Shown here: in pieces, positions 51,666-60,527 of the stretch | Position numbering within the stretch: position 1 is the first letter of the stretch | Layout of the letters: each line of letters opens with the position of its first letter | NCBI GenBank assembly: GCA_015057705.1 | Contig: SVDU01000006.1 | Span: forward strand, 62,001 to 126,000 | Direction of reading: 5' to 3' | Length of the DNA stretch: 64,000 nt | DNA from: Paenibacillaceae bacterium | Lineage (GTDB): Bacteria > Bacillota > Clostridia > Lachnospirales > Lachnospiraceae | Notes under the pieces: model-generated | Told to the model about the DNA's origin: nothing | The model's database searches: none | The model's input: the letters and a program-made list of their open reading frames with translations, nothing else | Program-made: the position numbers and the translations under genes

Positions 51666-52586
51666 ATGAATTACGAAGAATCACTTATTGTTAAGACAGC
51701 ATGGTACTATTATATCGAAAATATGACCCAGCAGAAGATTTCCGACAAACTTGGCATCTCCCGCATGAAAGTAATAAAGCTGTTAGATAAGGCAAGGCAG
51801 AACGGAGTGATACAGTTTAAGATCTCTCAGGAACGCAGCCATCACCTTCAGGCTGAACAGGAATTAATCAGAAAGTGGAATTTAAAGGATGCCTTTGTGG
51901 TACCCTCCTCTCCTGATGATTCCTGTGCCAACGATACCGTTGCCAAAGCAGCTGCCATGTACATTAACGACCGGATTACAGAAAATACCTATATCAATAT
52001 TGGATACGGAGATACCTTAAGCCGCGTCTTAAATCAGCTTGCAATCGTGGCAGAAGCGCATCTCTCCGCCGTTTCATTAACTGGCGGAGTCGGCTATTAT
52101 CTTCCCAATACCTTTTCCAGCGTATTTAATACAAAACTATATTTGTATCCCGCTCCTTTAATCGTTTCAACAAAAGAACTGTGCAGTCAGCTGAGGCACG
52201 AACCATCCATTCAGGAAATCTCCCGGATGGTGAATCTGGCTTCTATGACAGTAATCAGCATTGGAGGAATTAACGAGGATGCGACAATCATAAAAAATGG
52301 GATTTTCACCAAAAATGACTTTCTGTATCTTTCCATGCAGGGTGCAGTGGGGGATCTTTTAAGTCATTTTATTGACAAGGATGGGAATCCTGTTGAAACA
52401 GATATTGAAGAGCGGCTATTAAGCACTCCTCTGTCTACGCTTCGGGAACTGCCCAATGTAATTGGCGTGGCAGCTGGAAGCAGCAAGGTTAAAGCAATCC
52501 GGGCATCCTTAAAAGGAGGATATTTAAATACACTGATTACCGATGAAGAAACTGCACTGAGCCTGCTTAACGAAGATCCCGGTTGA
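51666..52586 (+). CDS. lsrR: SorC/DeoR-type regulator LsrR
   Basis: The 306-residue protein has an N-terminal helix-turn-helix (YIENMTQQKISDKLGISRMK and VIKLLDKAR) and a sugar-binding domain of the SorC type (INIGYGDTLSRVLNQLA, SLTGGVGYYLP, GAVGDLLSHFIDKDGNPV). In enterics LsrR represses lsr genes and is released by phospho-AI-2. The ATG at 51666 is chosen as the domain start, though the nearby ribosome site (CCGGGGATAAACAGA) is modest; a TTG at 51603 gives a longer frame but lies at the predicted transcript start. It is divergent from lsrA and followed by lsrK after 28 bases. Confidence 0.9.
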   Translation: MNYEESLIVKTAWYYYIENMTQQKISDKLGISRMKVIKLLDKARQNGVIQFKISQERSHHLQAEQELIRKWNLKDAFVVPSSPDDSCANDTVAKAAAMYINDRITENTYINIGYGDTLSRVLNQLAIVAEAHLSAVSLTGGVGYYLPNTFSSVFNTKLYLYPAPLIVSTKELCSQLRHEPSIQEISRMVNLASMTVISIGGINEDATIIKNGIFTKNDFLYLSMQGAVGDLLSHFIDKDGNPVETDIEERLLSTPLSTLRELPNVIGVAAGSSKVKAIRASLKGGYLNTLITDEETALSLLNEDPG

Positions 52587-52614
52587 TATTAAAAATCAAA
52601 ATGGAGGTGTCTGC

Positions 52615-54180
52615 ATGTCATCAAATTATCTTTTAGCAATTGACGCTGGAACAGGGAGTGTACGTGCCGTACTGTTTGACTTAAAAGGGAGTCAGATCGC
52701 CTGTGTTCAGGAGGAATGGGAACACAAAGAAGATCCGGATTATCCGGGCAGCATGGATTTTGACTGGGTGCAAAACTGGGAACTTGCCGCGTCCTGTATC
52801 CGCAGGGTAATCAGTGAAAATAATGTAAATTCCAGGGAGATAGCCGCAATATCCACCACCTGTATGAGGGAAGGTATTGTTCTTTATGACAAAGAAGGCC
52901 GTGAAATCTGGGCCTGTGCCAATGTCGATGCCAGAAGTAATGATGAAGTGGAACAGTTAATCCAAAAAGACCCTGAACTGGAACGCCTTTTGTATCAGGA
53001 ATCGGGACAGTCCTTTGCCCTGGATGCCATTCCAAGACTTCTATGGGTGAAAAACAAGCTGCCGGACCGATATGAAAAGACCGCATACTTAGGGATGTTT
53101 AATGACTGGCTCATTTATAAATTAACGGGAATTCTGACCGTTGAGCCCAGCAATGGCTCTACTACCGGGCTGTTTCGTCTGGCCTCCCGGACATGGAATC
53201 CAGAAATTAATCAAAGATGCGGATTACGGACTGACCTGTTCCCTCCTGTAAAGGAATGCGGCACGGTAATCGGAAAGACCAAGGCCGGGTTACAGCCTTC
53301 TACCGGACTTCCTGATGGTATACCTGTGGTCGCTGGGGGCGGTGATGCCCAGCTTGGGTGTATTGGTGTGGGAGTGGTAAATCCCGGGGAAGCTGCCGTG
53401 TTTGGGGGCAGTTTCTGGCAGTATGAATACAACACCGACACTCCCATTATGGACCCGGACTGCCGTGTGCGGGTTAACTGCCATGCCATTCCTTCTCTCT
53501 GGCAGTACGAAGCGCTGGCATTTAAACCAGGACTTGTGATGCGCTGGTACAGGGACAGCTTCTGCATTGCCGAAAAAAAACTGGCAGCAGAAACCGGCAG
53601 AAATGTTTATGATTTGTTAAATGAAGAAGCAGAAAAGATACCGGCAGGTTGTTATGGGATGATGTGTGCATTTTCAGATATTATGAATTTTATGAAATGG
53701 AGACATGCAGCTCCATCTTTCTCCAATTTTGAACTGGATTCTGCCAAATTTAATCATTATACCTTTTACCGTGCAATCCTTGAAAACACAGCACTGGTCA
53801 CAAAAGGGCATCTGGAGCTTGTACGAAGCACAACCGGTAATCTGCCGAAGGAAATCACCTTTGCGGGAGGCGCTGCCAACAGCCGTTTATGGGCGCAGAT
53901 TCTATCGGATGTGCTGGGGATTCCGGTTAATATCCCAAAAGTAAAGGAGGCCACAGCCTTAGGCGCTGCAATTATAGCTGGTTATGGAATTGGTTTATAC
54001 CCGGATATCCGGCAGACAGCCAAGGAGCTTGTTGTAATTGAGGAACGCATCACACCCGATATGGAAAAGCATAAACGATATGGGGAAATCTATGAAGCAT
54101 GGAGAGAATTTTATAAAATGCAATTAACGCTGTGCGACCACAGGATAACCAAATATATGTGGGCTGCCCCAGGCCTGTGA
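52615..54180 (+). CDS. lsrK: Autoinducer-2 kinase LsrK
   Basis: The 521-residue FGGY-family kinase starts LLAIDAGTGSVRAVLFDLKG, with a catalytic-side block AISTTCMREGIVLYD, a central VAGGGDAQLGCIGVG and the C-terminal ITFAGGAANSRLWAQILSDV. In the lsr context it phosphorylates DPD/AI-2 after uptake, trapping it and making the LsrR inducer. ATGGAGGTG precedes the ATG. The long length (about 520) fits LsrK better than glycerol or xylulose kinases. The cupin gene follows by 20 bases. Confidence 0.92.
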   Translation: MSSNYLLAIDAGTGSVRAVLFDLKGSQIACVQEEWEHKEDPDYPGSMDFDWVQNWELAASCIRRVISENNVNSREIAAISTTCMREGIVLYDKEGREIWACANVDARSNDEVEQLIQKDPELERLLYQESGQSFALDAIPRLLWVKNKLPDRYEKTAYLGMFNDWLIYKLTGILTVEPSNGSTTGLFRLASRTWNPEINQRCGLRTDLFPPVKECGTVIGKTKAGLQPSTGLPDGIPVVAGGGDAQLGCIGVGVVNPGEAAVFGGSFWQYEYNTDTPIMDPDCRVRVNCHAIPSLWQYEALAFKPGLVMRWYRDSFCIAEKKLAAETGRNVYDLLNEEAEKIPAGCYGMMCAFSDIMNFMKWRHAAPSFSNFELDSAKFNHYTFYRAILENTALVTKGHLELVRSTTGNLPKEITFAGGAANSRLWAQILSDVLGIPVNIPKVKEATALGAAIIAGYGIGLYPDIRQTAKELVVIEERITPDMEKHKRYGEIYEAWREFYKMQLTLCDHRITKYMWAAPGL

Positions 54181-54200
54181 ACAAAAAGGAGGGAATAAGT

Positions 54201-54563
54201 ATGTATATAATAAATGAATCGGAACGGGAATATCGGTTTGGAGACAGCGGACCAAAATATCTGATGAAAGGACCACGGATGAATTTTGCAGTGGTGCAGT
54301 TTAAGCCCGGCGAGGACTTTACCGCACATTATCACAATGTGATGGAGGAGAATTTCTTTATTATGGAAGGGGAAATAAAGATTGTTGTTGATGGAGTGAC
54401 TTACCATCTGAAACAGGGAGATTTCATACATATTGAACCAACGGAAACCCATTACTGCTTCAATCCGTTTGAAGTCAGCGTAAAGATGATTTCTACCCTG
54501 GCTCCCTATCAGGAATCGGATAAGGTGGAGCTGAAAGAAGGAAGTTTTAATAGAAGCAAGTGA
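54201..54563 (+). CDS. Small cupin protein linked to lsrK
   Basis: The 120-residue single-domain cupin has the two motifs GEDFTAHYHNVMEENFFIME (His-x-His-like and Glu) and GDFIHIEPTETHYCFNP. It therefore has a likely metal site. The ATG at 54201 has a strong AAAAAGGAGGGA site; a longer in-frame start lies inside lsrK and is not needed. It follows lsrK by 20 bases in the same unit. No lsrG gene for the phospho-DPD isomerase is present, so this cupin could do that step. That is inference; a regulatory or sugar-binding role is also possible. Confidence 0.8.
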   Translation: MYIINESEREYRFGDSGPKYLMKGPRMNFAVVQFKPGEDFTAHYHNVMEENFFIMEGEIKIVVDGVTYHLKQGDFIHIEPTETHYCFNPFEVSVKMISTLAPYQESDKVELKEGSFNRSK

Positions 54564-54753
54564 TATTGTACTTCTGGATGATTGTAACCATTCACTGCGA
54601 ATCACCATGTGGGCAAAATTGTTATTACTCAGTTTCAGTGTGATTGTGGTTTCTTAACTTATAAAGCTTGTGCTGCGGCAGACAGCTCAGCAAAAATAGT
54701 CGAGAAACAATTATCTTCGTAATGTAGAATAGGTACTGTAAGGTGGTGAAACG

Positions 54754-55623
54754 ATGGAAGAACAAATGGAAGCTGTTCAACGGATGCAGGATTATATCAT
54801 GGATCATTTATCAGAGGATATCACACTGGCCGCTCTGGCAAATGTATCTTATTTTTCACCGTGGTATTCTTACCGTCTCTTTGTACAGCACACGAATCTG
54901 ACTCCCGCAAACTATATCCGGCGATTAAGACTTTCCAGGTCTGCAATTAAGTTAAGAGATGAGTCCTGCAAGATTATTGATGTAGCAGCTGAACTGGGGT
55001 TTGGAAGTGTTGACGGATATCAGAGGGCATTCTTTCGGGAATTCGGCTGTAACCCCGGAGATTATGTGAAAAGACCTGTTCCTCTCTATCTATTTACCCC
55101 CTATGGTGTTAAATACCGTGCATTAAGAAGGGAGAAACAAATGGGAACTGTGAGAACCATCTTTATTCAGGAAATAGAAAAGCCAAAACGTAAGGTATTA
55201 ATCAAAAGAGGGGTCAAGGCGACTGATTATTTTGCGTATTGTGAAGAAGTAGGGTGTGATGTGTGGGGACTTTTGCTGAGCATCAAATCCATAAGCGATG
55301 AACCAGTCTGTCTCTGGCTGCCTAAATCCTATATTACTCCCGGAACCTCGGAGTATGTACAGGGTGTGGAGGTACCGGCTGATTATGACGGCGTAATTCC
55401 AGACGGCCTGGATGTGATTGAACTTCCCGCAGCAAAATATCTTATGTTTAAAGGCGAACCCTTTGCAGAAGAAGATTACTGTCAGGCAATAGAAGAGCTT
55501 CAGGAAGCCAGAAAAAAATATGACCCCTCTGTGATCTGCGCACAATGGGATTTCTCTAACCCACACATTCAGCTGGAGCCATTAGGACAAAGGGGCTATG
55601 TGGAGCTTTGGCCAATAAAATAA
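54754..55623 (+). CDS. AraC-family regulator with GyrI-like effector domain
   Basis: The 289-residue protein has an AraC-type double helix-turn-helix at the N-terminus (SEDITLAALANVSYFSPWYS, DVAAELGFGSVDGYQRAFFR, EFGCNPGDYVK). It is followed from about residue 130 by a GyrI-like/bacterial effector-binding domain (IEKPKRKVLIKRGVKATDYF, VIELPAAKYLMFKGEP, ending GYVELWPIK). This layout is shared by Rob and multidrug-binding regulators. Its targets are unknown. It is a single gene with its own terminator. The start has GGTGG upstream of the ATG. Confidence 0.9.
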   Translation: MEEQMEAVQRMQDYIMDHLSEDITLAALANVSYFSPWYSYRLFVQHTNLTPANYIRRLRLSRSAIKLRDESCKIIDVAAELGFGSVDGYQRAFFREFGCNPGDYVKRPVPLYLFTPYGVKYRALRREKQMGTVRTIFIQEIEKPKRKVLIKRGVKATDYFAYCEEVGCDVWGLLLSIKSISDEPVCLWLPKSYITPGTSEYVQGVEVPADYDGVIPDGLDVIELPAAKYLMFKGEPFAEEDYCQAIEELQEARKKYDPSVICAQWDFSNPHIQLEPLGQRGYVELWPIK

Positions 55624-55645
55624 TTCTTATCAGTGTATCAACAAG

Positions 55646-55684
55646 AAAACGGCATCTACTCATGAAAAGAGAAGGTGCCGTTTT
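55646..55684. terminator. Bidirectional intrinsic terminator
   Basis: AAAACGGCATC (55646-55656) pairs with GGTGCCGTTTT (55674-55684) with one G-U pair. T4 follows on plus and TTTTCTTG on minus. It serves the convergent AraC and AEC transporter genes. Confidence 0.8.
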
Positions 55685-55709
55685 ATCATTTTAACTATAA
55701 TTTACCGAA

Positions 55710-56618
55710 TTATAACACCATGCACCACAGTGGGATGGTCACAAGTGATAACAGGGTTGTCACCACCACACATTTAGTTGCAAAGATATAATCTCCGTCA
55801 TATTTAGCCGCCAGTATGGCAGTGGTGCTTCCTGCCGGCATACCTGTAAGCAGCACGGACACGCCGGATATCATAGGGCGCACAGGAAAAAGGCGGCAGC
55901 AGATAAATACCAGAAGGGGAATAAAAAACAAACGGATCAGGGTATATTTCATAATCCCCTTATCAAAAATACTTCCCGCCTTCACCTCTGCAAGAATGGT
56001 TCCGATTAATATCATGGAAACAGTTGTGGTACAGCCGCCCACATTTCGTATGGTATTCTCTAAAAATACCGGCATCGATATCTGGGTAATCATAAAAAAC
56101 AGGCCAATATACACTGCAACGATACATGGGTGGGTAAGAACTTTCTTTACCACTGTCTTCCTGTCCGGACTTTCCGTAAAATAAGAAACTCCCGCAGACC
56201 ACATGACAATTCTCTGGGGAACAAGGAAGATGGACGCATACATTAATCCTTCTGCTCCGTAAACCCCTTCTGCTATTGGGTTTCCCATAAAACCGGCATT
56301 AGAGCAGACGGTTCCATACTGAAGCACCTTCTTTCGCCGGTCCGGCTCCTTATTATAAAAGGTATTGGCTATGATCAGACAGCCAAACTGAATCAGTGTG
56401 GCAATCAGGAGTATGGTCGCAAAACCTTTTAATATATCCAGATTAAATTCAATGAGAAAGGAACTTATTATATTGCACGGCAGGATGAGATCAATCACCA
56501 GATCGGTCAGCACCTGTTTTGCACTGTCCGGCAGGATTCCCAGTTTCCTTAGAATCACTCCGGCTGCAACCAGTAAAAAAAGCATACCCTGCAGGTTTAT
56601 AAGACTGCTGTTTATCAT
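55710..56618 (-). CDS. AEC-family (auxin efflux carrier-like) transporter
   Basis: The 302-residue membrane protein has about ten TM helices in two inverted halves, the AEC family pattern: GMLFLLVAAGVILRKLGILP and SAKQVLTDLVIDLILPCNII near the start, GTVCSNAGFMGNPIAEGVYG in the middle, and VLLTGMPAGSTTAILAAKYD near the end. Bacterial members carry organic acids such as malate. The ATG at 56618 lies five bases after the flavoprotein stop; a GTG at 56627 is less likely. It is in one unit with that flavoprotein gene, which suggests a shared substrate pathway. Confidence 0.88.
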   Translation of the reverse strand: MINSSLINLQGMLFLLVAAGVILRKLGILPDSAKQVLTDLVIDLILPCNIISSFLIEFNLDILKGFATILLIATLIQFGCLIIANTFYNKEPDRRKKVLQYGTVCSNAGFMGNPIAEGVYGAEGLMYASIFLVPQRIVMWSAGVSYFTESPDRKTVVKKVLTHPCIVAVYIGLFFMITQISMPVFLENTIRNVGGCTTTVSMILIGTILAEVKAGSIFDKGIMKYTLIRLFFIPLLVFICCRLFPVRPMISGVSVLLTGMPAGSTTAILAAKYDGDYIFATKCVVVTTLLSLVTIPLWCMVL

Positions 56619-56623
56619 ATTAA

Positions 56624-57847
56624 TCACTCTTCTTTTGATTTCATATATTCATCCATGGCTTCTGCCACAGTTTTTGAGTAGGCCACAGCCTCTACCACTG
56701 TTCTGGCTCCTAACACCACATCTCCCGATGCAAATATGCCAGGTATGGTAGTCTGACCGTTGTCGTCTGTCATGAGAAGTCCATTCTGACTGGCTTTCAG
56801 GCCTTCGGTGGTATTCACCAGTTTGCTCTTTGGCCCCTGGCTGACAGAAATAATGGTGGAATCAGCAAAAAATTGTTCCCGCTCTTCCTCCTGGCCAATT
56901 GCTTTTCCTGTTTCATCATGGATGACACTTACAAATACAGGACCATCATCTGTGATCTCCACAATCTGCTTTCCGAACTGGAAGTCCGCTCCGTCAAGCT
57001 TTGCATAGGCAGTTTCATGCTCACTGGCATTGCTCACAGTTCCTCTTGCATAAAGCGTCACTTTTCTGGCACCATGGCGGATCGCCGTCCTTGCCACATC
57101 CATGGCGGAATTGCCCATTCCAATAATAGCAACGGTATCCCCCAGATTATATGCATCGGGATTGGCAAGATAATCAATGGCATAATGAACATTACCCAGA
57201 GATTCTCCCTTTACGCCCAGTGTTTTCGGTCTCCACACACCGGTACCGATAAATATACTCTGATATCCGTCACGGATTAAATCCTTTATTTCCAGTGCTG
57301 TTCCTATAGCTGTGTTGGGACGAATCTTAACTCCAATTTCCAGAAGTTTTTTCTTGTAACGCTCCAGTATGGATTTGGGAAGGCGGAATTCTGGAATTCC
57401 GTACTGTAACACTCCTCCGACCTTATCTCTGGCATCAAAAATCGTCACACTGTAGCCTTTTTTCGTAAGGAGAATTGCAATGGTGATACCGGCTGGTCCT
57501 GCACCGATTACTGCCACCTTTTTTCCATTTTTAGGCATACATTCAATTTTTAACTTATCAAAAACAGTATCGGAAATGTAGTTTTCAATACTGCTGATGT
57601 GGACTGGCTGCCCTTTCTTTCCCAGTATGCAGTGGCCTTCGCACTGTTTCTCATGATTACACACCAGGGAACACACCAGGGACATGGGATTATTTTCAAA
57701 TACCATCTCTCCCGCTCTGTTTAAATCTCCTTCTTTAAACGCCTGAATCATCTGGGGAATGGCAGTCTGGATGGGACACCCCTGCCGGCATAATGGTTTT
57801 TTGCAGTTTAAGCATCTGTTTGCTTCATCAATTACATGAACAGCCAT
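56624..57847 (-). CDS. GltD-like NAD(P)-dependent Fe-S flavoprotein
   Basis: The 407-residue protein resembles the small subunit of glutamate synthase. The N-terminus has CLNCKKPLCRQGCPI and CSLVCNHEKQCEGHCILG, which supply cysteines for two 4Fe-4S clusters (Fer4_20). VAVIGAGPAGITIAILL is the FAD-binding loop and VAIIGMGNSAMDVA the NAD(P) loop. IFASGDVVLGARTVVEAVAY closes the FAD site. No large subunit gene is nearby, so it may be a stand-alone GltD homologue that shuttles electrons to another partner (as in NfnB or SudB-like proteins). It precedes the AEC transporter gene directly. Confidence 0.88.
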   Translation of the reverse strand: MAVHVIDEANRCLNCKKPLCRQGCPIQTAIPQMIQAFKEGDLNRAGEMVFENNPMSLVCSLVCNHEKQCEGHCILGKKGQPVHISSIENYISDTVFDKLKIECMPKNGKKVAVIGAGPAGITIAILLTKKGYSVTIFDARDKVGGVLQYGIPEFRLPKSILERYKKKLLEIGVKIRPNTAIGTALEIKDLIRDGYQSIFIGTGVWRPKTLGVKGESLGNVHYAIDYLANPDAYNLGDTVAIIGMGNSAMDVARTAIRHGARKVTLYARGTVSNASEHETAYAKLDGADFQFGKQIVEITDDGPVFVSVIHDETGKAIGQEEEREQFFADSTIISVSQGPKSKLVNTTEGLKASQNGLLMTDDNGQTTIPGIFASGDVVLGARTVVEAVAYSKTVAEAMDEYMKSKEE

Positions 57848-58045
57848 AATTTACTTTCCTTTCGCTTTTGCTCTCTATTATTTTTCCATTTAAAATTGTT
57901 CTTATGTTGCACATTGTATACAATTCAATGTGTTGGACACATCATATCACATTCAAAATAAGAAAATCAATAGACATGTATCATGTACAAAAAAAAATAA
58001 ATTATGTCAAAAAAATATCGAATTACCTTGCTTTCTCCAGAAAAA

Positions 58046-58109
58046 AAGAGAATTCAAAGCTCTTTGTGCACCTGTAAAAAATAGGTAGCAAAAAACCTTA
58101 AATTCTCTT
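58046..58109 (-). terminator. Terminator-like long hairpin after apt
   Basis: AAGAGAATT (58046-58054) pairs with AATTCTCTT (58101-58109) around a long, partly paired loop. On the minus strand a run of T follows. It is 10 bases past the apt stop. Confidence 0.6.
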
Positions 58110-58118
58110 ACCAGGTGA

Positions 58119-58643
58119 TTATTTACCTTCGTAGATAATCATCGCATCTACATCATATCCCTTAAGTCTGTCTCTACCGTTTAATCCGGCAAGCTCCATG
58201 ATAAAACAGATCTTAACCACTTCGCCGCCCAGTTCTTCCACCAGCTTAATAATCGCTTCGATGGTTCCTCCGGTTGCGATCAGGTCATCGATAATAACCA
58301 CTTTCTGCCCCGGTTTAATGGAATCCTTATGGATCTCCACTGTGGCTTTGCCATATTCCAGTTCATAATCAGCAGAAAGAACTTCTCTTGGAAGTTTTCC
58401 CTTCTTACGCACAGGTATGAAGCCCTTGTGTTCTGCATAGGCTACCGGCACACCAAAAATAAAGCCTCTGGACTCTGGCCCGATTACAGAATCATATTCC
58501 ACTCCTTTTAACATCTGACGAACGCCATCCACAGCCATGGAAAGTCCGTCCGGGTCTTCCAGAATGGTAGTCACATCACGGAATACAATTCCTGCTTCCG
58601 GAAAATCCGGAATGCTTGTGACATAATCTTCTAATTTCTTCAT
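58119..58643 (-). CDS. apt: Adenine phosphoribosyltransferase
   Basis: The 174-residue enzyme makes AMP from adenine and PRPP in purine salvage. It starts MKKLEDYVTSIPDFPEAGIV and has FRDVTTILEDPDGL, IGPESRGFIFGVPVAY, and the PRPP-binding VVIIDDLIATGGTIEA. Length is typical. In many Clostridia apt lies next to rel; here rel is 17 kb away on the same strand. A hairpin ends the gene. Confidence 0.96.
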   Translation of the reverse strand: MKKLEDYVTSIPDFPEAGIVFRDVTTILEDPDGLSMAVDGVRQMLKGVEYDSVIGPESRGFIFGVPVAYAEHKGFIPVRKKGKLPREVLSADYELEYGKATVEIHKDSIKPGQKVVIIDDLIATGGTIEAIIKLVEELGGEVVKICFIMELAGLNGRDRLKGYDVDAMIIYEGK

Positions 58644-58761
58644 CTTCTATCCCTCATAATCATAAAATTTTCCTGCAGCTTTTCACGCCGACTCACCTAT
58701 TATAGCGCAAAGAATCTATACAGGCAAATATTGTTTTATATTCTTCTATATTATATTCCGG

Positions 58762-59649
58762 CTAACTTCTTGGGTGAGCCCCTGCGTAGGTGCGCCGCAC
58801 AGTTTCTTTCTGGGCATAGTTCATATACATCTGTGTTGTCGCCATATCAGAATGACCAAGCATGGCCTGCACAGCATGAATATCCGCACCGTTGCGAAGC
58901 AGATGGGCAGCAAACGAATGTCTTAAGGTATGAGGGGTAATATCGGATTGAATGCCCGCTTTATCTCCGTAAAACTTGATGATCTTCCAGAATCCCTGCC
59001 GGCTCATGGGTTTCCCGCTGCAATTGGTAAACAGCCAGTCCGATTCCTGCCCTTTTAAAAGGACTTGTCTGCCCCGTTCCAAATACGCGGAAAGAGCCAG
59101 CTTCGCTACCTTGCCAAAGGGTATCATCCGTTCCTTATGCTCGTCCCGGCATGTAATATATCCCACGGACAGATTCACATCCCTGCTCTCTAAATGAATC
59201 AGCTCTGACACTCTGATTCCCGTAGCGTAAAGAAGTTCTAACATGGCACGGTCCCTTAACTCCTTGGGGGAGTCTCCGCAGGGCTGGCTTAGCAGACAGT
59301 TCACCTCATCCACAGATAATATGGTAGGCGCTTTCTTCTCAACCTTTGGCGCTTTTAACAGCTCTGCCGGATCTTTGGGAATCAGCCCTTCTCTGCATTC
59401 ATAATGGAAAAATGCTTTCATGGAAGCCAGACAGCGTGAAATGGTAGTAGTCGCTCTGCCTTCTTTTTCCAGAAACAGGATATAGGAATTGAGACTGGTT
59501 TTCGTAACCTTGTCCACTTCCATGATTCCCTGCTGCCCCAAAAAAGAAGCCATCTGAATCAAATCTCTCTGGTATGACACCTCAGTGTTTTTTGATGTTT
59601 TTTTTATCTCTCTTAAATAAATAATAAAATGATTAATATCGGCTACCAT
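58762..59649 (-). CDS. xerD: Tyrosine recombinase XerD
   Basis: The 295-residue protein has a SAM-like N-terminal DNA-binding domain (ADINHFIIYLREIKKTSKNT) and a catalytic domain with Arg in GIRVSELIHLESRDV, HTLRHSFAAHLLRNGADIH (HxxR), LGHSDMATTQMYMNY with the nucleophile Tyr. It resolves chromosome dimers with XerC at dif. The ATG at 59649 is chosen because AGGGGAT lies upstream, the family length fits and a good promoter lies between it and the longer frame start at 59796. The order with spoIIM and the NUDIX gene is common in Clostridia. Confidence 0.93.
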   Translation of the reverse strand: MVADINHFIIYLREIKKTSKNTEVSYQRDLIQMASFLGQQGIMEVDKVTKTSLNSYILFLEKEGRATTTISRCLASMKAFFHYECREGLIPKDPAELLKAPKVEKKAPTILSVDEVNCLLSQPCGDSPKELRDRAMLELLYATGIRVSELIHLESRDVNLSVGYITCRDEHKERMIPFGKVAKLALSAYLERGRQVLLKGQESDWLFTNCSGKPMSRQGFWKIIKFYGDKAGIQSDITPHTLRHSFAAHLLRNGADIHAVQAMLGHSDMATTQMYMNYAQKETVRRTYAGAHPRS

Positions 59650-59709
59650 TTCAATATCCCCTGACCTTCCGGTTTCAAAAAATGCCCTAAAATAAGGCTT
59701 CTTCCTAAC

Positions 59710-59738
59710 ATTATATAGACTATTTTCGATAAAATCAA
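59710..59738 (-). promoter_or_regulatory. Sigma-A promoter of xerD
   Basis: On the minus strand TTGATT (59733-59738), 17 bases, then a perfect TATAAT (59710-59715). It puts the transcript start about 54 bases before the ATG at 59649. Confidence 0.7.
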
Positions 59739-59869
59739 ACACATTTTTTGAACAGAAAAACCACTTTACATAATATATACTAGATGTTGGTGGCACGCAC
59801 CATTATTTCGCAAGATATGGTAACTTTTGGTCAATCATTTTACTTTATTTTTTTTTACGAATCCCCATT

Positions 59870-60469
59870 TTACAGGACATATTTCAGGAAAACAGGATTA
59901 ACCCAGGTCTCCAGAGCACTTCCCATGATGCACAGAAGAAGAATAAAAAAAAGCACGGCAACCCGAAACCGTTTCCCTTTCTGAACGCCCCAGTACAATA
60001 AAAGAATACACAGCGGCAGATAACAAAGCCACTGGGGCATAACTGTCATGAAAAAAAACGGTAACCCCATTAATCCCTTCTGTACGGTAATGACAGACAT
60101 AATAAATCCCATGGAAAATCCAAGTCCTGCTGACATAAAACAGTATAAAACGGCAGCATACGCAGTCATTCCCATCAGCCATGCAACAAAAATCTGGATC
60201 AGTCTCTGTCTTAACACCTCTCCGAATAGCCCAATCCCATTCTGCCCGTTTACATCTTTACTTCTGTTTAACAGTCCCAGATAGTAAACGGCTTCATTTT
60301 CAAAAGAATAATACCAGAAATTGGCAATAACTGTCCCTGCAATCAGCCCGATAAAAAAGCAGACCAGATACCGGTCATCTGCCCTGACTTTCCCCGGAAC
60401 CTGAATATAACCGCCTCTTAAGGTTCTTCTCTTTAGTCCTTGTCTTAAACGCAGCAAGTAATTAGCCAT
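59870..60469 (-). CDS. spoIIM: Stage II sporulation protein M-like membrane protein
   Basis: The 199-residue protein has about five TM helices (YLVCFFIGLIAGTVIANFWY, LIQIFVAWLMGMTAYAAVLY, GLGFSMGFIMSVITVQKGLM, PQWLCYLPLCILLLYWGV). It matches the SpoIIM group, a part of the DMP complex that removes septal peptidoglycan during engulfment of the forespore. Its place between the NUDIX and xerD genes agrees with clostridial genomes. Its presence implies endospore formation. Confidence 0.85.
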   Translation of the reverse strand: MANYLLRLRQGLKRRTLRGGYIQVPGKVRADDRYLVCFFIGLIAGTVIANFWYYSFENEAVYYLGLLNRSKDVNGQNGIGLFGEVLRQRLIQIFVAWLMGMTAYAAVLYCFMSAGLGFSMGFIMSVITVQKGLMGLPFFFMTVMPQWLCYLPLCILLLYWGVQKGKRFRVAVLFFILLLCIMGSALETWVNPVFLKYVL

Positions 60470-60527
60470 AAAATTCCCCCTACAGGTCTTGTCATAATTT
60501 ATGCCTGCAGAGGGTCTGTTTATTCCC

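Noticed and set aside
54111-54608. 165-codon minus-strand frame over the lsrK end and cupin gene.
   Set aside because: It lies antisense to two well-supported genes, has no ribosome site and no family resemblance.
57868-58077. 69-codon plus-strand frame upstream of apt.
   Set aside because: The region is AT-rich with no ribosome site or conserved pattern and overlaps the apt terminator hairpin.
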